From Neurospora crassa OR74A (taxonomy: Eukaryota; Ascomycota; Sordariomycetes; Sordariales; Sordariaceae): a stretch of 64,000 nucleotides of DNA. The DNA lies in contig NC_026507.1 of NCBI RefSeq assembly GCF_000182925.2, positions 3,038,001 to 3,102,000 on the forward strand, written 5' to 3'. The notes below the pieces were generated by a model. It saw only the letters and a list, made by a program, of their open reading frames with translations, ran no database searches and was not told the DNA's origin. Positions 36,278-48,310 of the stretch are shown here, piece by piece. How positions within the stretch are numbered: position 1 is the stretch's first letter; each line of letters begins with the position of its first letter. Made by a program: the position numbers and the translations under genes.

Positions 36278-38623
36278 ATGAAGAAGCTTCAAACACACGT
36301 CCTAGCTTAGCACTCGTAGGCTAACCTCGTGGCTCCCGCTTATCATGGCACTCGGCACCTTCATCCGGATGTTGCTATGGGTGAGCCAGCGAGTTTTCGG
36401 AAGCCACCAAGCACACTACACCCGCTTTGACCCAACTCGCGCCTTTGCGGACGCATAGGGTCAAAGTCAGGGCAGTGCACGCCACGCTTCCGAATCCCTC
36501 CTCCCGTTTCCATTTCCCCTCTTCACCGAATCTCACTCTCCACACGACAGAACGCGTAGTCTGTCGCTGTACGTTGTAATGACCCCCAAATTTTCGAGAC
36601 TCTCGTTCAACCATACACACCCTTTTTACTTAATCTTACTCTTATACCATTTTACGACATTGGCGTTTTTGTTGGGGCACTCACGGCGGGCAAACTATTT
36701 CACGTTATTTTACACCCTTGGATTGTCTTTTTTCACAATCTTATGATCCACAGAGGCGCACGCGCAGATTAAAGCGGTTTTTTCTCATAAAGCGGTTTTA
36801 AAGCGTATTAGAACAACAAACCGGCGATACCCCACACCACATTTCTCTCGCTCATATATATACATATATACCACCAAGCATACAAAGGCTTTTTTTTTTT
36901 TTTTTTCAGGGATACCGGCGGGCCATGGGCGGCAGACAGGCAGGAAGGCAGGCAGGGAGGCAAGGGAGAGGGCAATGGAAGGAAAGGCGGCAGGGAAAAG
37001 AAAAAGAGATGATGACTACTTCACTTACTTGGCCGTTCTAATAATTCGTTGACAAACGGACATGAGAAAGGGACAAAGTCAATAATATCCATTAAAGCTT
37101 AATGGTATAGCTAGGCTCCGGGATGGGGAATGATGGATATAATACCAGATGTTTTGACTGGAAACGTGGATGCGGGATGGAATGACAAATAATGAGAAAG
37201 CAAGAACAAAGTTTACTTGATGATATTGTGTGGCCTCTCCCTCACCTTGGTTGTTAATTTTTTTTTTGGACTTTGTCCTCGACTGGGCAATGATGAGAGA
37301 GGCAGAGAGAGAGCGAGCGAGGGGGGGGGGGAGGTTGTTGGATAATGGTCATGTTCATGAATGAAATAGTAACATTAATGATCAGTGTCAGTCAGTCTAG
37401 TCAATCAGTCAGTCAGCAAAGGGCTGCATCAGGATTTGGAGATATACATATTCAAGAAACCTTTTTTCATGACAGTATTGTTCTTAGAGATACTATTCTG
37501 AGTGATAGAGAAAAGAAGAGAAGACCTCTACAATGAAGGTGTGATATCCACTACCATATCTTCATCATTTTCATGATTCTTTGCTTTCCACTTGTGAAGT
37601 GCTATTTAAAAAAGAATCGCATTAGAAGAGCAATGTTGAATCAACCAAAACCCCTTCACAACTTTTGATGATACTCCATAGACCAGACTGACTCTGCATG
37701 CAATGCTCGTTACGTGCACCTGGAGAAAAAAGGACTTTTTCTTCGATTGTCGATCATTATTTAAATGTACTGTGTCCGTACGTTCCGGGATCCGAACATC
37801 CGGGGGCCCCCCTCCCCCTTTTTTCTTGGGCAATGAGAGTCTGTCGTTCAAGACGTCATTCTTTTGGACTCCATACTTTTATCAATGTAGTGTAGGGCTG
37901 TTAGTGTGGATAAGTTAGTGTAGTGGGAGATGGGTGATGGTCAATGACGAAAAAAGCCGATGAGTCGAAAACAGAGAGATTGTAAAAGGAGTTCGGCTCG
38001 GCTACGGAAAAGCGGAAAGAAAAGGGGGCTGGGGGTGGGTAATGGGTGGGTTGGAAGGAAGTTCGGGGGTACGTACGTTGTGTATGTACGTATGTGTGTT
38101 GGTCTATTTTCGCACTACACTACCTTCATACTTGAACGAGTTCACAACTACACTACAATAATACCAAAGGGCTATGAGCCGATCGTTGCGAGAACGCTAC
38201 AACAAAGACATGACATTCACAAACTACTTGGTACAATGACAGTACTGACATGTATGGAGGACGTATGGCCACACACCAGGAGAAATAAGCCCTCTGTCTT
38301 CTTCCTTAGTCCTCATTACTCTTGGCATTCTTTTATTATGCTTCATCCTTTTCCGCCACCTCCGCTGTCTCAACCTACGTATATTTGCCCCTTTAACGAG
38401 CCTCACAGAGTCCTCATCGGAAGTTAAGACAGTTGTTTGCCTTTGCGACACCATGTTTGTTGCCGTACTCTTCTTCGAATATGGACGACAGTCCAGCATC
38501 TCCGACTAACACTGAGAAAAGTGAACGGGTGCCTAACGGCTGCGGAGCACGCAATGGCTTGGGCTGCTCCATAAGGGGGGGAAAGTTCTTCGCCCTTTCC
38601 TCTTCTTCCTTACATCCAGCTGT
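36278..38623. other. Convergent intergenic region between aur1 and ubp2-like gene
   Basis: About 2.3 kb lying between two convergent genes. It has AT-rich patches, a duplicated AAAGCGGTTTT word at about 36771-36800, a T-run near 36890-36906, a G-run near 37321-37331, and GTAC/GTATGTAC-rich sequence around 38070-38100. No coding gene is supported. Confidence 0.5.
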
Positions 38624-41600
38624 CTAAGCATTCTGAGCATCCAAGTCCATCTTATCCACCGTCTCAGCCCACACCGTCGTGGGTTCGTCAGAGCCAACCG
38701 GAAGTCCCGCGAACCGACGGCGTGGGATGCTTACGAGGTCCTTGACGTTTTCTGCCCGTACGTAGGCCACGTAGTATGGCTCACCCCTGGTGTTCAGCTG
38801 CTCAAATACTTCCTCAGCCGGGTGGACAGACACCGTGGTGTCATTGTACTTGCGCCAAACGTTCTCCTCAAAGTCGTAAATCCAGACCCAGTAGTGACCG
38901 GCGGCGGCCGTGGTTCCGGCATGGCAGACGACTGCGTGAAGCCGGTATACATACTGATGCATGCCATCAAACAGCTTCTCACGCTCGGCCAACAGCTGCC
39001 CCTTTTCCCAAGCCGCTTCAGCCTCAATGCTCGTGACGAAAGTCTCGATTTCACTTGGACTGAGATCGCGAAGCTCTTCTTGATCAAGATTCGGCGCCTC
39101 AGGTTTGATGTCTGGCTGGAATGACTCAGGCCTGGGCAGGCTAGTATATTTCTCGACAGTGGCGTCCAGCTCGGGCGTCAAGAATGATGTGACATTGTGT
39201 CCTCTGAGCTCCTCAACGTCCTGATCACTTATGTGAATGTAGGACTCTAGAAGGCTGTCTGAGCTTCTCTCATTCTGCACTACGAAGGGAATTGGCATGG
39301 CAGACTCAGTCTCTTTCATCTTGTTGTCACAAGACATGAGCTCTTGGAGCCGGTTTCCAATATTCCAGCTTCTTTGACGGGCTTTGAATAGCGGCGAGTC
39401 GAGCTGTTCCGTGTGCATAAAGCGATCGAGGTATAAGAGCTCGGGAATGATGACAGGGTTGGCGTTTTTGTTGCGGCCATCTGACCTCGAAATGCAGATG
39501 TGGAAGTTGGGAGCCGGGTCCTTGATGGTTGTATAGGTTAGAAGCTCTGCACCCACGCTTTCCAGATCGAATGATCTGGACAAAGCATCGTACAACGATA
39601 TCCGCTCATTCTTTCCGGGGTAGGCAATCACCCAACGTTCAGATCTTGTGGAGCTGTTCCAAGTACTTTCACTAGTCTTTTTCCGGTTGTCGACCAGCGT
39701 CGAGAAGAAGGCTTCCTTGATCGGGTCTGGCCCTGACGTAATCGGATTTCTAAGCGATTCGACCCTGAAAGCTGCCCGAAGATGGTCTATTGCGTTGCCC
39801 ATGACTTCGTCGACATCCATCTGGTCAGAACCAACGTTGGGCTTACCAAGCTCTTCATCAAGTTCTGCAACCGTCAGTTTCAGGTCTCTGGGCCTGTCGT
39901 TTCCAGTATTGGCGGAATCGGCGACAGGGGTAGACGGAGCAGGTTCATCAGTCATGGTGATATCGTCGCCTGTGCTTTCACCTTTACCGGCATTGCAGTC
40001 GACAACGATGAATGTCGGGTCGTCTTCAGTCTGGTTGACCAAGGTCTGGGAGCTCAGGTTGCTGTCCGTCTCCGAATGCTCTGGTACTGCGTCAACCGTA
40101 ACCTTAGGTAAGTCGCCCGCGCCTGATCTGGGAGGCAATGGAGGAGCCTCGACCGTGGCCGGCTTGGACGCATTGTCAACAGGTCCATCTAAAGGCCCAC
40201 TGCGTATTCTGTCTGGCCTGAGCAAAGCTGCATTGGCCAGACGCTGTCTGGGCCTCACGGAGCGGGTGCCGGCGCCCTGAATGTCACGAAACAGGGAGCC
40301 CAGTTCACGACAAACTTTGATACACGTCAGCATGTTTTGATTTACACAAACACAATGTTCAGAGTGAGAACTTACATTCGGATCCGACATAAGCCCGGCC
40401 AGGGTCAAGTTCAGATGGATCTAGGCCATCTAGAAGAGCCCGCATAGCTTCCTGGGTTGGCTCCAAAGGTGTCTGGTCCGCTGACAATACAAAGTTCCTC
40501 ACGGCCGTGACTGAGTAGAAATACTGAAGGATGCTGTTGAGATAGCATGTGTTTCGGAGGTTGTCGAGGCCAACGGGTAGTGACATAAACTCGGTCGTAT
40601 CTTCAAACTGGGGGCCTTGTTCCGCATTGGGTAGGAGGAAATCCGGAGCCCGGAGTTCTGCGAGAACCATATCGAATTCTGCCCAGCCGTTTTCGTCCGC
40701 CCCGTTCTCCTTCCTCATGGCATCCGCGAGCGTTTCACAGGCTTTGATGACCAGTCTGCGATCAATGCCGTTCTTAACGGCCTCCCGTGCACCCGCAGCA
40801 GCAATCTCCAAGGACCAGCCAGGCTCGGAATCCAGAATTGAGCATGCCTCGTTGTGGTCCATCACTCCGTTAAACACCTCGTCAAGTATCTCCGAGTCAT
40901 CCCTGTCCTTGCCAATTTTGAGAAGGGCAATTCTGTGACTAGATAGCTGTCCTGGTGACTGCTCTCTGTAGGTTTTGTAAACGTTGATAAAATACCGAGC
41001 GTCTGCGTTCGTTTTCGGCTCAATATTAAAGTGCCTATACGCTTTGTCTACGTCTGAAGGAGGCTCCTGAGATTGAGGACCGCTGGGGGCGGCAGGACTC
41101 TCGTCCAAACTGAAGACGTACATCTGAAACTCTTCACTCCTGTAGCCAGCCAGATTGGCAAGCGCAGTCTTGTAGGTGTCTCTGTTCGCCGGATCCACGT
41201 CCACTTGTTGGAGGAAGGCATACTTGAGCACCTCCTCATCCGACCTTTCGGATGCTCCCAAGATGCGAAAGTGCTGGGCCTCATCCGAGCTTCGCGCCGA
41301 TCGGGTCTCGTGGCTGCGAAGCCAGTCCGATATCAGGACCCTGTCCAGCCGCTCTATCGCATTAACCGTTGCCCCCACGACGGGTAGGTCCGGCCTCGGA
41401 GGGTTCTCGGCTAGAAAACTTTGCACCTCGCTTCTGACGTTCTCGAGAAAAGCACGTTGTGAGCCCAGGGGTGTTCGAAAGGCTGAAATAGGAAGCCGAG
41501 GGGGTACCCAGAACTTGTCTCCGGTTGAGACATCCACTTCTTCCGTGAAGCCAAGATAAAGGAATATGTCGGCACATGCTGGGCCAAACTGGACTGAGAA

Positions 41601-42353
41601 GGTCCTGTTGCGGCTGGCGATGCGCTTCTGCGGGGCGCTCCAGTCGTCCTCGAGAATGTTTTTGATGTACATGTTGAGGGTCTGTAAAGGCGAATTGGCA
41701 TAGTTCTCCTCCTTTTCTGGTGTTAGATCGCCGTAGCGTTCTGGCTCTTCCCTCTTGGCGATCGCCAAAGCGTTTCTTATCCTGTCCTTGTCCATGATCC
41801 GGTTGATCCAGGCTGTTTTCAAGTGTGGCCGCAAAACGTCGACAGAAACGGTCTGCCTGCAGAGCGAGCAGACGTGAGTGATGCTGGTGACACGGGGATA
41901 TAATTTTGAAGCCTCAAGTGGGGAGGTCGGCCTGTCTACCATGGCATCAACAACATAGTGGTGAGCTTGTGCGGTATGGAGTTGGCCGCATTCGTCTTCG
42001 GGAATGGTGTATCTGACAACGAAGTGGTGACGGCAAAGCTTGCACATGCAGCTTACTACGAGGGGCGCGAGCTGGGCTCGACCGTCGTGGTCGATGCCAT
42101 GGCTTTGCGAGCCAATAATGACCAGTTCATGGAGCCGGCATGACGAAGTGTCACGGCGTGAAGGGTCTCGCAAAGAATAGCAGTCGAAGACAGGATCGCC
42201 CTCACGCAGGACGCCCTGCAGCAAGTCTTGAAGCCAGCGTGAAGCCAGACGACCTGCTTTGGGGGGAAGTGGCGGGGTAGGGGCCAAGTCCACTATGACA
42301 AGGTGTCAGTATCAGCGCAGAAGTAAGTTGGGAGGTAAACGTAGGATGATCAT
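38624..42353 (-). CDS. ubp2: Ubiquitin carboxyl-terminal hydrolase, Ubp2 type
   Basis: Cysteine protease that removes ubiquitin; yeast Ubp2 trims Lys63 chains with the ligase Rsp5. Minus-strand exons are 40314-38624 and 42292-40376, plus a probable 13-nt first exon at 42353-42341 behind a 48-nt intron. With that exon the length is 1206 residues. The catalytic Cys box GLDNLRNTCYLNS puts the nucleophile near 587. The His box TTAAAGHYWVWIYDF puts the base near 1117, with the usual long insert between. The N-terminal half has Cys pairs (CMCKLC, CSLCR) that could bind zinc. The long frame reaches 42293 without an ATG, so the first exon is inferred: ATG at 42353 gives MIIL joined to LDLAPTPP. The body is very secure; the start is not. 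Confidence 0.88.
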
Positions 42354-43871
42354 AATACTTTTGGGCTCCTAGAACAGCGTTATAACACCGTTTAATGCGA
42401 TAACGCGGCTTCGTTCGTGTACAACCAGTGGCTGCCGGCGAGGGTTGACGAAGGGATTCCCTTATGGCGGGGTGTAATGTGATGGTGTTGATGCCGGAGA
42501 GGACAGCAGGCTAGGTCGATGATGACCTATGGTGATGCAATCTAGTTGTGAATCAAACCGATATCTGGATGGTATTGCGTGTTGAGCACGCGGATAGTGG
42601 CCGGTGTTTCCAGTAATATCCTTGATGAAGAGAGGCAATCACAGATGGATGGACGTCAGAGTGTCCTGCGGATGAGTGATGAAACGGCCCGGGTCCGATT
42701 GGGTAGGTAAGTATGGTGAGTTCACAGGCAGAGCACTGCAATGTGCTGGACTTGATCGTTGCTTGTCAACGCGGTACGGATGAGGGCGGAGAGCCGGGGG
42801 GTGGACGCCTTGTGATGGGCCCTACAGTATGATGGAGGTACCTTTCAGTTTGGTTGGTGGTTCAACGCAAAGAATGGCCGTGACTTGAGACCGTGGGAGA
42901 CCAAACACAGATGGCGCGCTTGATGACCGTCGTTAACTAAGTATACGTCTTTAAGCACTCCTTGTCTGCGTCAGTTCAGCCAACGGATTGTGACGGCAGG
43001 CGGCATTATCTTGGATAGGTAAGGTCGGGAAGGTGTTGTCGGGATAAAGGAGCTTAACAGTAGGTAGGTTGATGGAAGGAGCACTTGTACCTCTACGGGC
43101 ACTTTCTCTGAAGTTTCAACTGTGACGTGGATGCCTCCAGGTACCTCTACCGCAGTGCAGGTCCGTAGTGCAGTCCATCCAGTAAATTACAATACCGCTC
43201 TTGCTTGTGACAACAAATTCATCAAGTTCACACAAGCGTAGGTATGCCATTTCAAAACGTCAAACTCTTCTAGACAATAAAGTCCAGGAGCTAAAGCAAA
43301 ACAACGTCTCTGTTTGTACATGACGTGAAGCGTAGATGTGAGCTAGATGAGACAAGAGAGCCATGGACGCCATGTGAACCAGAAGGCAGCGTAGAGGTAT
43401 CTTGAGAGAAGCATAGTACATATAGCATACCAGCAGTACGATATGTTGCTGGGACTCTCATGACCCCACCCTTCCATGAGCTGGGAGGGGAGAAGGGAGC
43501 TACCTAGGTAGAGCTGAAACGCACGGACCACCCAGATTACTAGAGGTAGGTACCTACCCGACGTATTGAGCTGCAACAGCTGCGATGGGACGGGAGAGCT
43601 CAAATTGCCCTGGATGGTGCTAGGTCGCTGGGGCAAGCGCCGTCGACCTAGGTAGGTACCTAACTGCGGCTCTGTTCGCTGTAGCGCATCCCAGAAGTAC
43701 CCTGACTGCTGCTGTGACTGCAGAGGGGAGCAATCAAATTGCAAACTCACAACGAAAGGACTCCCGTCGAGTCTGAACATCACGTTTAAACCCACCACGG
43801 GCAATCAAGGCCACGCCGACGACTTCTCAAAGCCCACCACTCTCCCTCGACCACAACCGTCCACCGTCAAG
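42354..43871. other. Divergent promoter region, ubp2-like and complex I subunit genes
   Basis: Holds the promoters of the minus-strand deubiquitinase and the plus-strand complex I gene. Three palindromic CCTAGGTAGG/GGTACCTA clusters lie at 43501-43510, 43545-43558 and 43647-43663. No coding gene is supported. Confidence 0.5.
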
Positions 43872-44831
43872 ATGGCGCCTCAAGGGGACGACACCGTTTT
43901 TCAGCCCAAGGACGCCATCAAGTCCGGCGTCAGTGGCGCCCTGTTCAGTGGTGGAGCCGGTCTCTTGATGGCTTCCCTCCGCACTTCCATGAAGAAGAAC
44001 AATGTCGGCAGCATGCACGTCTTCACCCACGGCGGAGGCACTATCATCAGCTTTAGTACGACATGATATCCCGTCAATTGCGCGACACAACGCGATTAGC
44101 CCAACTAAAACAACTTGACTGACTTGTTACAATCAAAAGCTCTCGCCGGTGGTATCTACAGATTCGCCCAACAGGCCTCGGCGAACCTGCGCGAGAAGGA
44201 AGACGGCTGGAACCATGCGATCGGTGCTTTCCTCGGTGGAAGCGTCATGGGCTTGCGATGTACGTGTACAAGAAGGAAAACAAAACCACCCCCAACCCTG
44301 TTTATACAAGTTCCATATGACGATGCGAGCGGTACCCCATACGCGGGAACGAACTACTCCACTTGTGACCCCAGACGGACATGATTCATGTCCTTGCTTA
44401 CCTGCTTGCCTGCGCTACTTGCTACCAACAACAACTAATATTTTGAACTATCACAGCCCTTCGTTTCCCCGTCATCCTCGGGTTCGGCGCCATGGCCGGC
44501 TCCGTCGTCGGTGCCTTTGCCTTCTCCGGCGGGCTAACCGGATGGGGGAGGGACCCCAATGTCGACGAGTTCGAGAGGAAAGAGGCCATGCGTCTGAACA
44601 GGAGGAGGCCGGTCGAGGAAACCCTTGCGGAAGTTGGCGAGGGTCGGGGTAGGTCAAGTCTAATCAGCCCTCTATCTCTCTTCTATGAGCAGCACACTTG
44701 CTAACCGAGCAAACCCCAACAAAGGTATCTACCCACCCGGTTACCAAGAACGCAGACGCCAGAGACTCCTTGAGAAGTACGGAGTCGAGGTCAAGCCCGT
44801 CTCTGCGGATCCCAACGTTGCTTCTGCTTGA
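43872..44831 (+). CDS. NADH:ubiquinone oxidoreductase 21.3 kDa-type subunit (B14.7/NDUFA11)
   Basis: Accessory membrane-arm subunit of mitochondrial complex I, of the Tim17/Tim22/Tim23 fold family. Four exons, 43872-44055, 44140-44259, 44457-44648 and 44725-44831, give 200 residues, fitting a 21-kDa fungal subunit. Glycine-rich hydrophobic segments are visible: SGALFSGGAGLLMASL, AIGAFLGGSVMGLR and PVILGFGAMAGSVVGAFAF. A basic, soluble C-terminal tail, PPGYQERRRQRLLEKYG, resembles the tails of complex I subunits. No cleavable presequence is seen, as usual for this fold. A TIM22-type translocase subunit is the alternative, but the N-terminus and tail favour complex I. Confidence 0.85.
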
Positions 44832-45862
44832 GAGGTGCGAAACCATTGAAGATACAAACATGAGGACGATGATGATGATGATAACAGGCAAGTTGGGATA
44901 TACAGACCCATGGTTTCAGAGACAAGGGCCTTGGGAAACAGGACTGGCCTTACAGAGACAGACATCAGGGAAGAACAGGATGGGCTTTCTTTGACTTCTA
45001 ATACTCATGTCCTGTGGACACAGAAGACGGAGGACAAAAAGAGCAATGGGAAAAACTGTACCATACCATCCAATAACATTTTCTCCTTCTTTGAATCATC
45101 ATTATTGGGTGGCATGAGATGAGAAGCAGCTGATGCTTGTTGCTTTTGGGTATTCCCGTGGGCGATATTAAAACAATCAAGGGTCAGTGAAACGGGGCTG
45201 GAATGATATGCGGAACATTAATTGCTTTACCAAAGGACCAAAATCTGTCTAAACACCAGACAAATGATTAAGAATGAAGAAACAAAAGGGGAAAAAAAAT
45301 AAACAAAGACGTTTGGTCCGGTTTGGGTTGGCAGGCACGCAACTGTAGAAAAGGTTCAGACTCGGAACCAAAGAAGGAGCATCGACCTCTAGATGGTGAC
45401 TGATTTACTATCATCGATGTGTCGACGTCCAGGGATATAATGGTGATACAGCGGATCTCTGTAAGGGTAAGTGAAAAGAGAGAAAGAAATAAAGAAAGAT
45501 GTGAAGAAGGGGTGAAGAGAGAGGTGAGGGACAGATAGAAAGACAACCCAACGCTTATACGACAAGAGATAAGGGAGGCCAGGTAGGAAGGGAAAGTAAA
45601 TTGCAAGAATGGGGGAGAAGCTAATGGCTACGCCGCAGCCTTTACATAGTAGCTTTGCGGAGTTGTAGAGTGAATGGGATCATACGAGTGTCAGAGTCCA
45701 AATGGCTTTTTAAATATACACGGCGTTTATCATTATCGTCACCCATATACATCATGTTAAAACATTCCATATCGTAAGCACCAGACCAGAACAGTGCGAA
45801 ATACGTATCTCGGGTATCATGTTTCCCATCTTTCTCTCAAAGTTTGTCCGTCCTCTCTGCCC
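44832..45862. other. Convergent intergenic region
   Basis: Contains the 3' ends of the complex I subunit gene and the LETM1-like gene. AG-rich tracts lie around 45475-45540. No other gene is seen. Confidence 0.6.
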
Positions 45863-47371
45863 CTACTGTTTCTCCTCTGCCCCTACTGATCCTTCCCTCA
45901 CAGGAACCTCCTTATCCTCCTCCGGCCAAGGGATACCCGGCCACAGAATCTCCGGGCACGTCCCCAACACCGCCATCCTCCTCAAACAATCCGCCCGGTC
46001 TTTGGCCAGCACAGAAGTCAAGATCACCCACTTCTCCAGCGCATACCTCAAATCGCCAATCTTGCGACCTCGTACGTCGATACCCCTATCAATGCACGCC
46101 AACACCACCTCGTCGTCCTCCAGTGCCTCGACACCGCCGCCCTTCTCCAGCAAGTCCGTGTCGACAGCCAGGAAGCGCATGTGCTTGTGCACACCACGTT
46201 CCCTCCCGGCGGGACCCCACCAGCTCCTAATATCGTACGAGCGGGCGAGCACATCCAGCATGTTGAACTGCTCGCAGTCGTCGCTGAGGGGGTCGAGCTG
46301 ATCCAGGGCTTCGCTGGCCGTCATGGGGAAGACGTCAATCTCCTCGTGGTCGCCAAACTCCTCCCTATCGGCACGGACTAGCTCCACCCACTCCTGCGCC
46401 TGCTCGCGGATCGGACGCGGGTCTACGTCCTGCCCGGCCTTTATGCGCTTCTCCCTTTGCTCCTTGATGATTTCTTCGCACTGCCTGATTTCGGATTCGT
46501 ACTCTTCTTTTTCCTCTTCGGTCATGTCTTCCACCTTCTTCGGTTCCCCGATAGCCTCGACAGCTTCGTCCGGGAAGCCTTCCAACGCCTCCAAATCCTC
46601 TTTGACCTCGTCGTCGGAGATCAACTGGTAATCATCGGCCTCGTACACCTCCCCGACCAACTCATCCAGCGCCGCTACCCTCCGTTCTTCTATCCGCTTG
46701 AGAATCTTGTCCACCTGCTTCGGAATCCGACACGTGTAGGGAACGATGGTGGGCACGGCCAGCACGACAAAGGGTGTGAATTCCCCGCACACAAGCAGCA
46801 GCAGGCCGAAAATGGGCAGCTTGTTAAGGTCGTGTTTCACGCGCTTGTAAAGTAGTAGGGAGCCGCGCGTGCGGAAGCGGAGGTAGCCGTCGATGCAGTC
46901 GGCATCGGCGAGCGGGTTCTCGGAGCGCGCGATGGGACCCTCGCCGCCTTTGCCGACGGCGCGCAGGAGCTTGAAGTTGGTAAAGACCTGGCGCAAGCCG
47001 GTCTTGTAGAAGGTCAGGTAGGCCTTGCCGGTCGCGAAGAGGTGGGAGATGGTGGAGGCGTCGGGCTGGCGCTCGGGCAGGTTGAGAGGTGGAGGGCGGG
47101 TGGTGTAGGGCGGGTTGACGCCGGATCGGGCTTGTTGTTCGAGGACATCATTGAGGTTAGGCTCGTCCTGGCGGGGGAGAGTCTGTTTGAAGGCGTTGTG
47201 TGTGGTTGACGAAAATAGGCGGACATTGCCGGTAGAGAGTTGGGATATCGAAGGCTGCTGCTGCTGCGACTGTGCGAAGGAGAGGAGGCCCGTTGTTGAC
47301 CTTAGTCGAGAGGGGGCGCTGTAAGCATGACGGCAAGCGCTCCGGGCGCTGAGTGGTATCCTGGATATCAT
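45863..47371 (-). CDS. LETM1-like mitochondrial inner-membrane protein
   Basis: Single-exon gene of 502 residues. The N-terminus MISRIPLSARSACRHAYSAP is basic and Ser/Ala-rich without acids, a good mitochondrial presequence. One hydrophobic segment, PIFGLLLLVCGEFTPF, lies in the middle and is followed by a soluble region with an acidic coiled-coil-like stretch (EEEKEEYESEIRQCEEII). That is the layout of LETM1 ribosome-binding-domain proteins such as Mdm38 and Ylh47, which act in K+/H+ exchange and membrane insertion of translation products. The frame is open further upstream to 47710, but the first ATG with a presequence is at 47371. Conservation to LETM1 itself is moderate, so it is a LETM1-like relative rather than a certain Mdm38 orthologue. 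Confidence 0.75.
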   Translation of the reverse strand: MISRIPLSARSACRHAYSAPSRLRSTTGLLSFAQSQQQQPSISQLSTGNVRLFSSTTHNAFKQTLPRQDEPNLNDVLEQQARSGVNPPYTTRPPPLNLPERQPDASTISHLFATGKAYLTFYKTGLRQVFTNFKLLRAVGKGGEGPIARSENPLADADCIDGYLRFRTRGSLLLYKRVKHDLNKLPIFGLLLLVCGEFTPFVVLAVPTIVPYTCRIPKQVDKILKRIEERRVAALDELVGEVYEADDYQLISDDEVKEDLEALEGFPDEAVEAIGEPKKVEDMTEEEKEEYESEIRQCEEIIKEQREKRIKAGQDVDPRPIREQAQEWVELVRADREEFGDHEEIDVFPMTASEALDQLDPLSDDCEQFNMLDVLARSYDIRSWWGPAGRERGVHKHMRFLAVDTDLLEKGGGVEALEDDEVVLACIDRGIDVRGRKIGDLRYALEKWVILTSVLAKDRADCLRRMAVLGTCPEILWPGIPWPEEDKEVPVREGSVGAEEKQ

Positions 47372-47769
47372 TGCATTCCCTGACGTATGGAATTGACCTG
47401 ATGATTCGGTTGAGCGACAGGTATTGGTGGTTGTGTTGAAGAGAGAAGACGAGATGGACAGGAAATGTTGGCCTCTTTTTTTCAGTGTGCAACCGCGCTT
47501 TACCGATTGGAGCTGGTTCTCCAAAACGACAAGTACGTAAATTACGTCAGTGTAGTAATGTGGTCCGAGCTTTGCCTCGGGATGGAGATCTGTGACGATT
47601 GATGACTCCGTTTTTGATGTTCTGATCTGAGTGGAAACTTGAAATATGTCGTACTGGATGAGAAAGTTGCTTGCACTACACTGATTCAGCAGGACCGTGA
47701 CGTTGTACAAAACAAATAAACTTTAATTTCTGTATAACTTGATTACAGTTGCTTAACTCAAAGTTCAGT
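47372..47769. other. Intergenic region between the LETM1-like and RidA genes
   Basis: A 398-bp gap between two minus-strand genes. It should contain the 3' end of the RidA gene and the promoter of the LETM1-like gene. The upstream frame of the LETM1-like gene stays open through it without ATG-supported extension. Confidence 0.6.
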
Positions 47770-48310
47770 TCAAAGCTTTGCAGACGGCGCATTAAGATAA
47801 GCAGTGCACTCAATCTCGACATCACTGCCGAAAGGCAGCTGGGCAACAGCAACGCAAGTGCGGCACTGCACATGTTTGTATGTAAGCTTCAACTCTATTT
47901 CTCATCTCGTTTTATCTATTCGTAAACACGTACCGGCTTGGGCTCAGCGGTGATAAACTCGTCATAAGCCTCGTTCATGGCAGCAAAGTTGTCCATGGTG
48001 GTAAGGAAGACGTTCACCTTGACGACGTTCTTGAGGCTGCTGCCAGCCGCTTCGAGGACGGCCGAGAGGTTCTTGAAGACTTGTCTCTACATGTGGTAAA
48101 GAGAGCGATTTAGCACATGGCGTCTGAATTTATTCTCAACAAGGCGATTACCGTCCGGTCCTTGACAGTTCCCTCGACCATGTTTCCGGTGGCGGGGTCG
48201 ATACCGAGACTGCCAGAGCAGTAGACCATGCCATTGTACACAACGGCCTGGGACAGCTGCGGGATAGGCTTGGGGGCCTTGCTGGTCAAGACTGCTTTTG
48301 CGGGTGCCAT
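47770..48310 (-). CDS. RidA/YjgF family 2-iminobutanoate deaminase (Mmf1/Hmf1-like)
   Basis: Small trimeric enzyme that hydrolyses reactive enamine/imine intermediates from pyridoxal-phosphate enzymes; yeast Mmf1 protects mitochondrial transamination. Minus-strand exons 48310-48152, 48086-47934 and 47865-47770 give 135 residues. Family landmarks are SQAVVYNGMVYCSGSLG, VFKNLSAVLEAAGSS, VVKVNVFLTTMDNFAAMN and the C-terminal signature CRTCVAVAQLPFGSDVEIEC, whose Arg binds the substrate carboxylate. The N-terminus is short (MAPAKAVLTSKAPKPIPQ), so mitochondrial import is uncertain and it may be the cytosolic form. All introns fall at phase 0. Confidence 0.93.
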
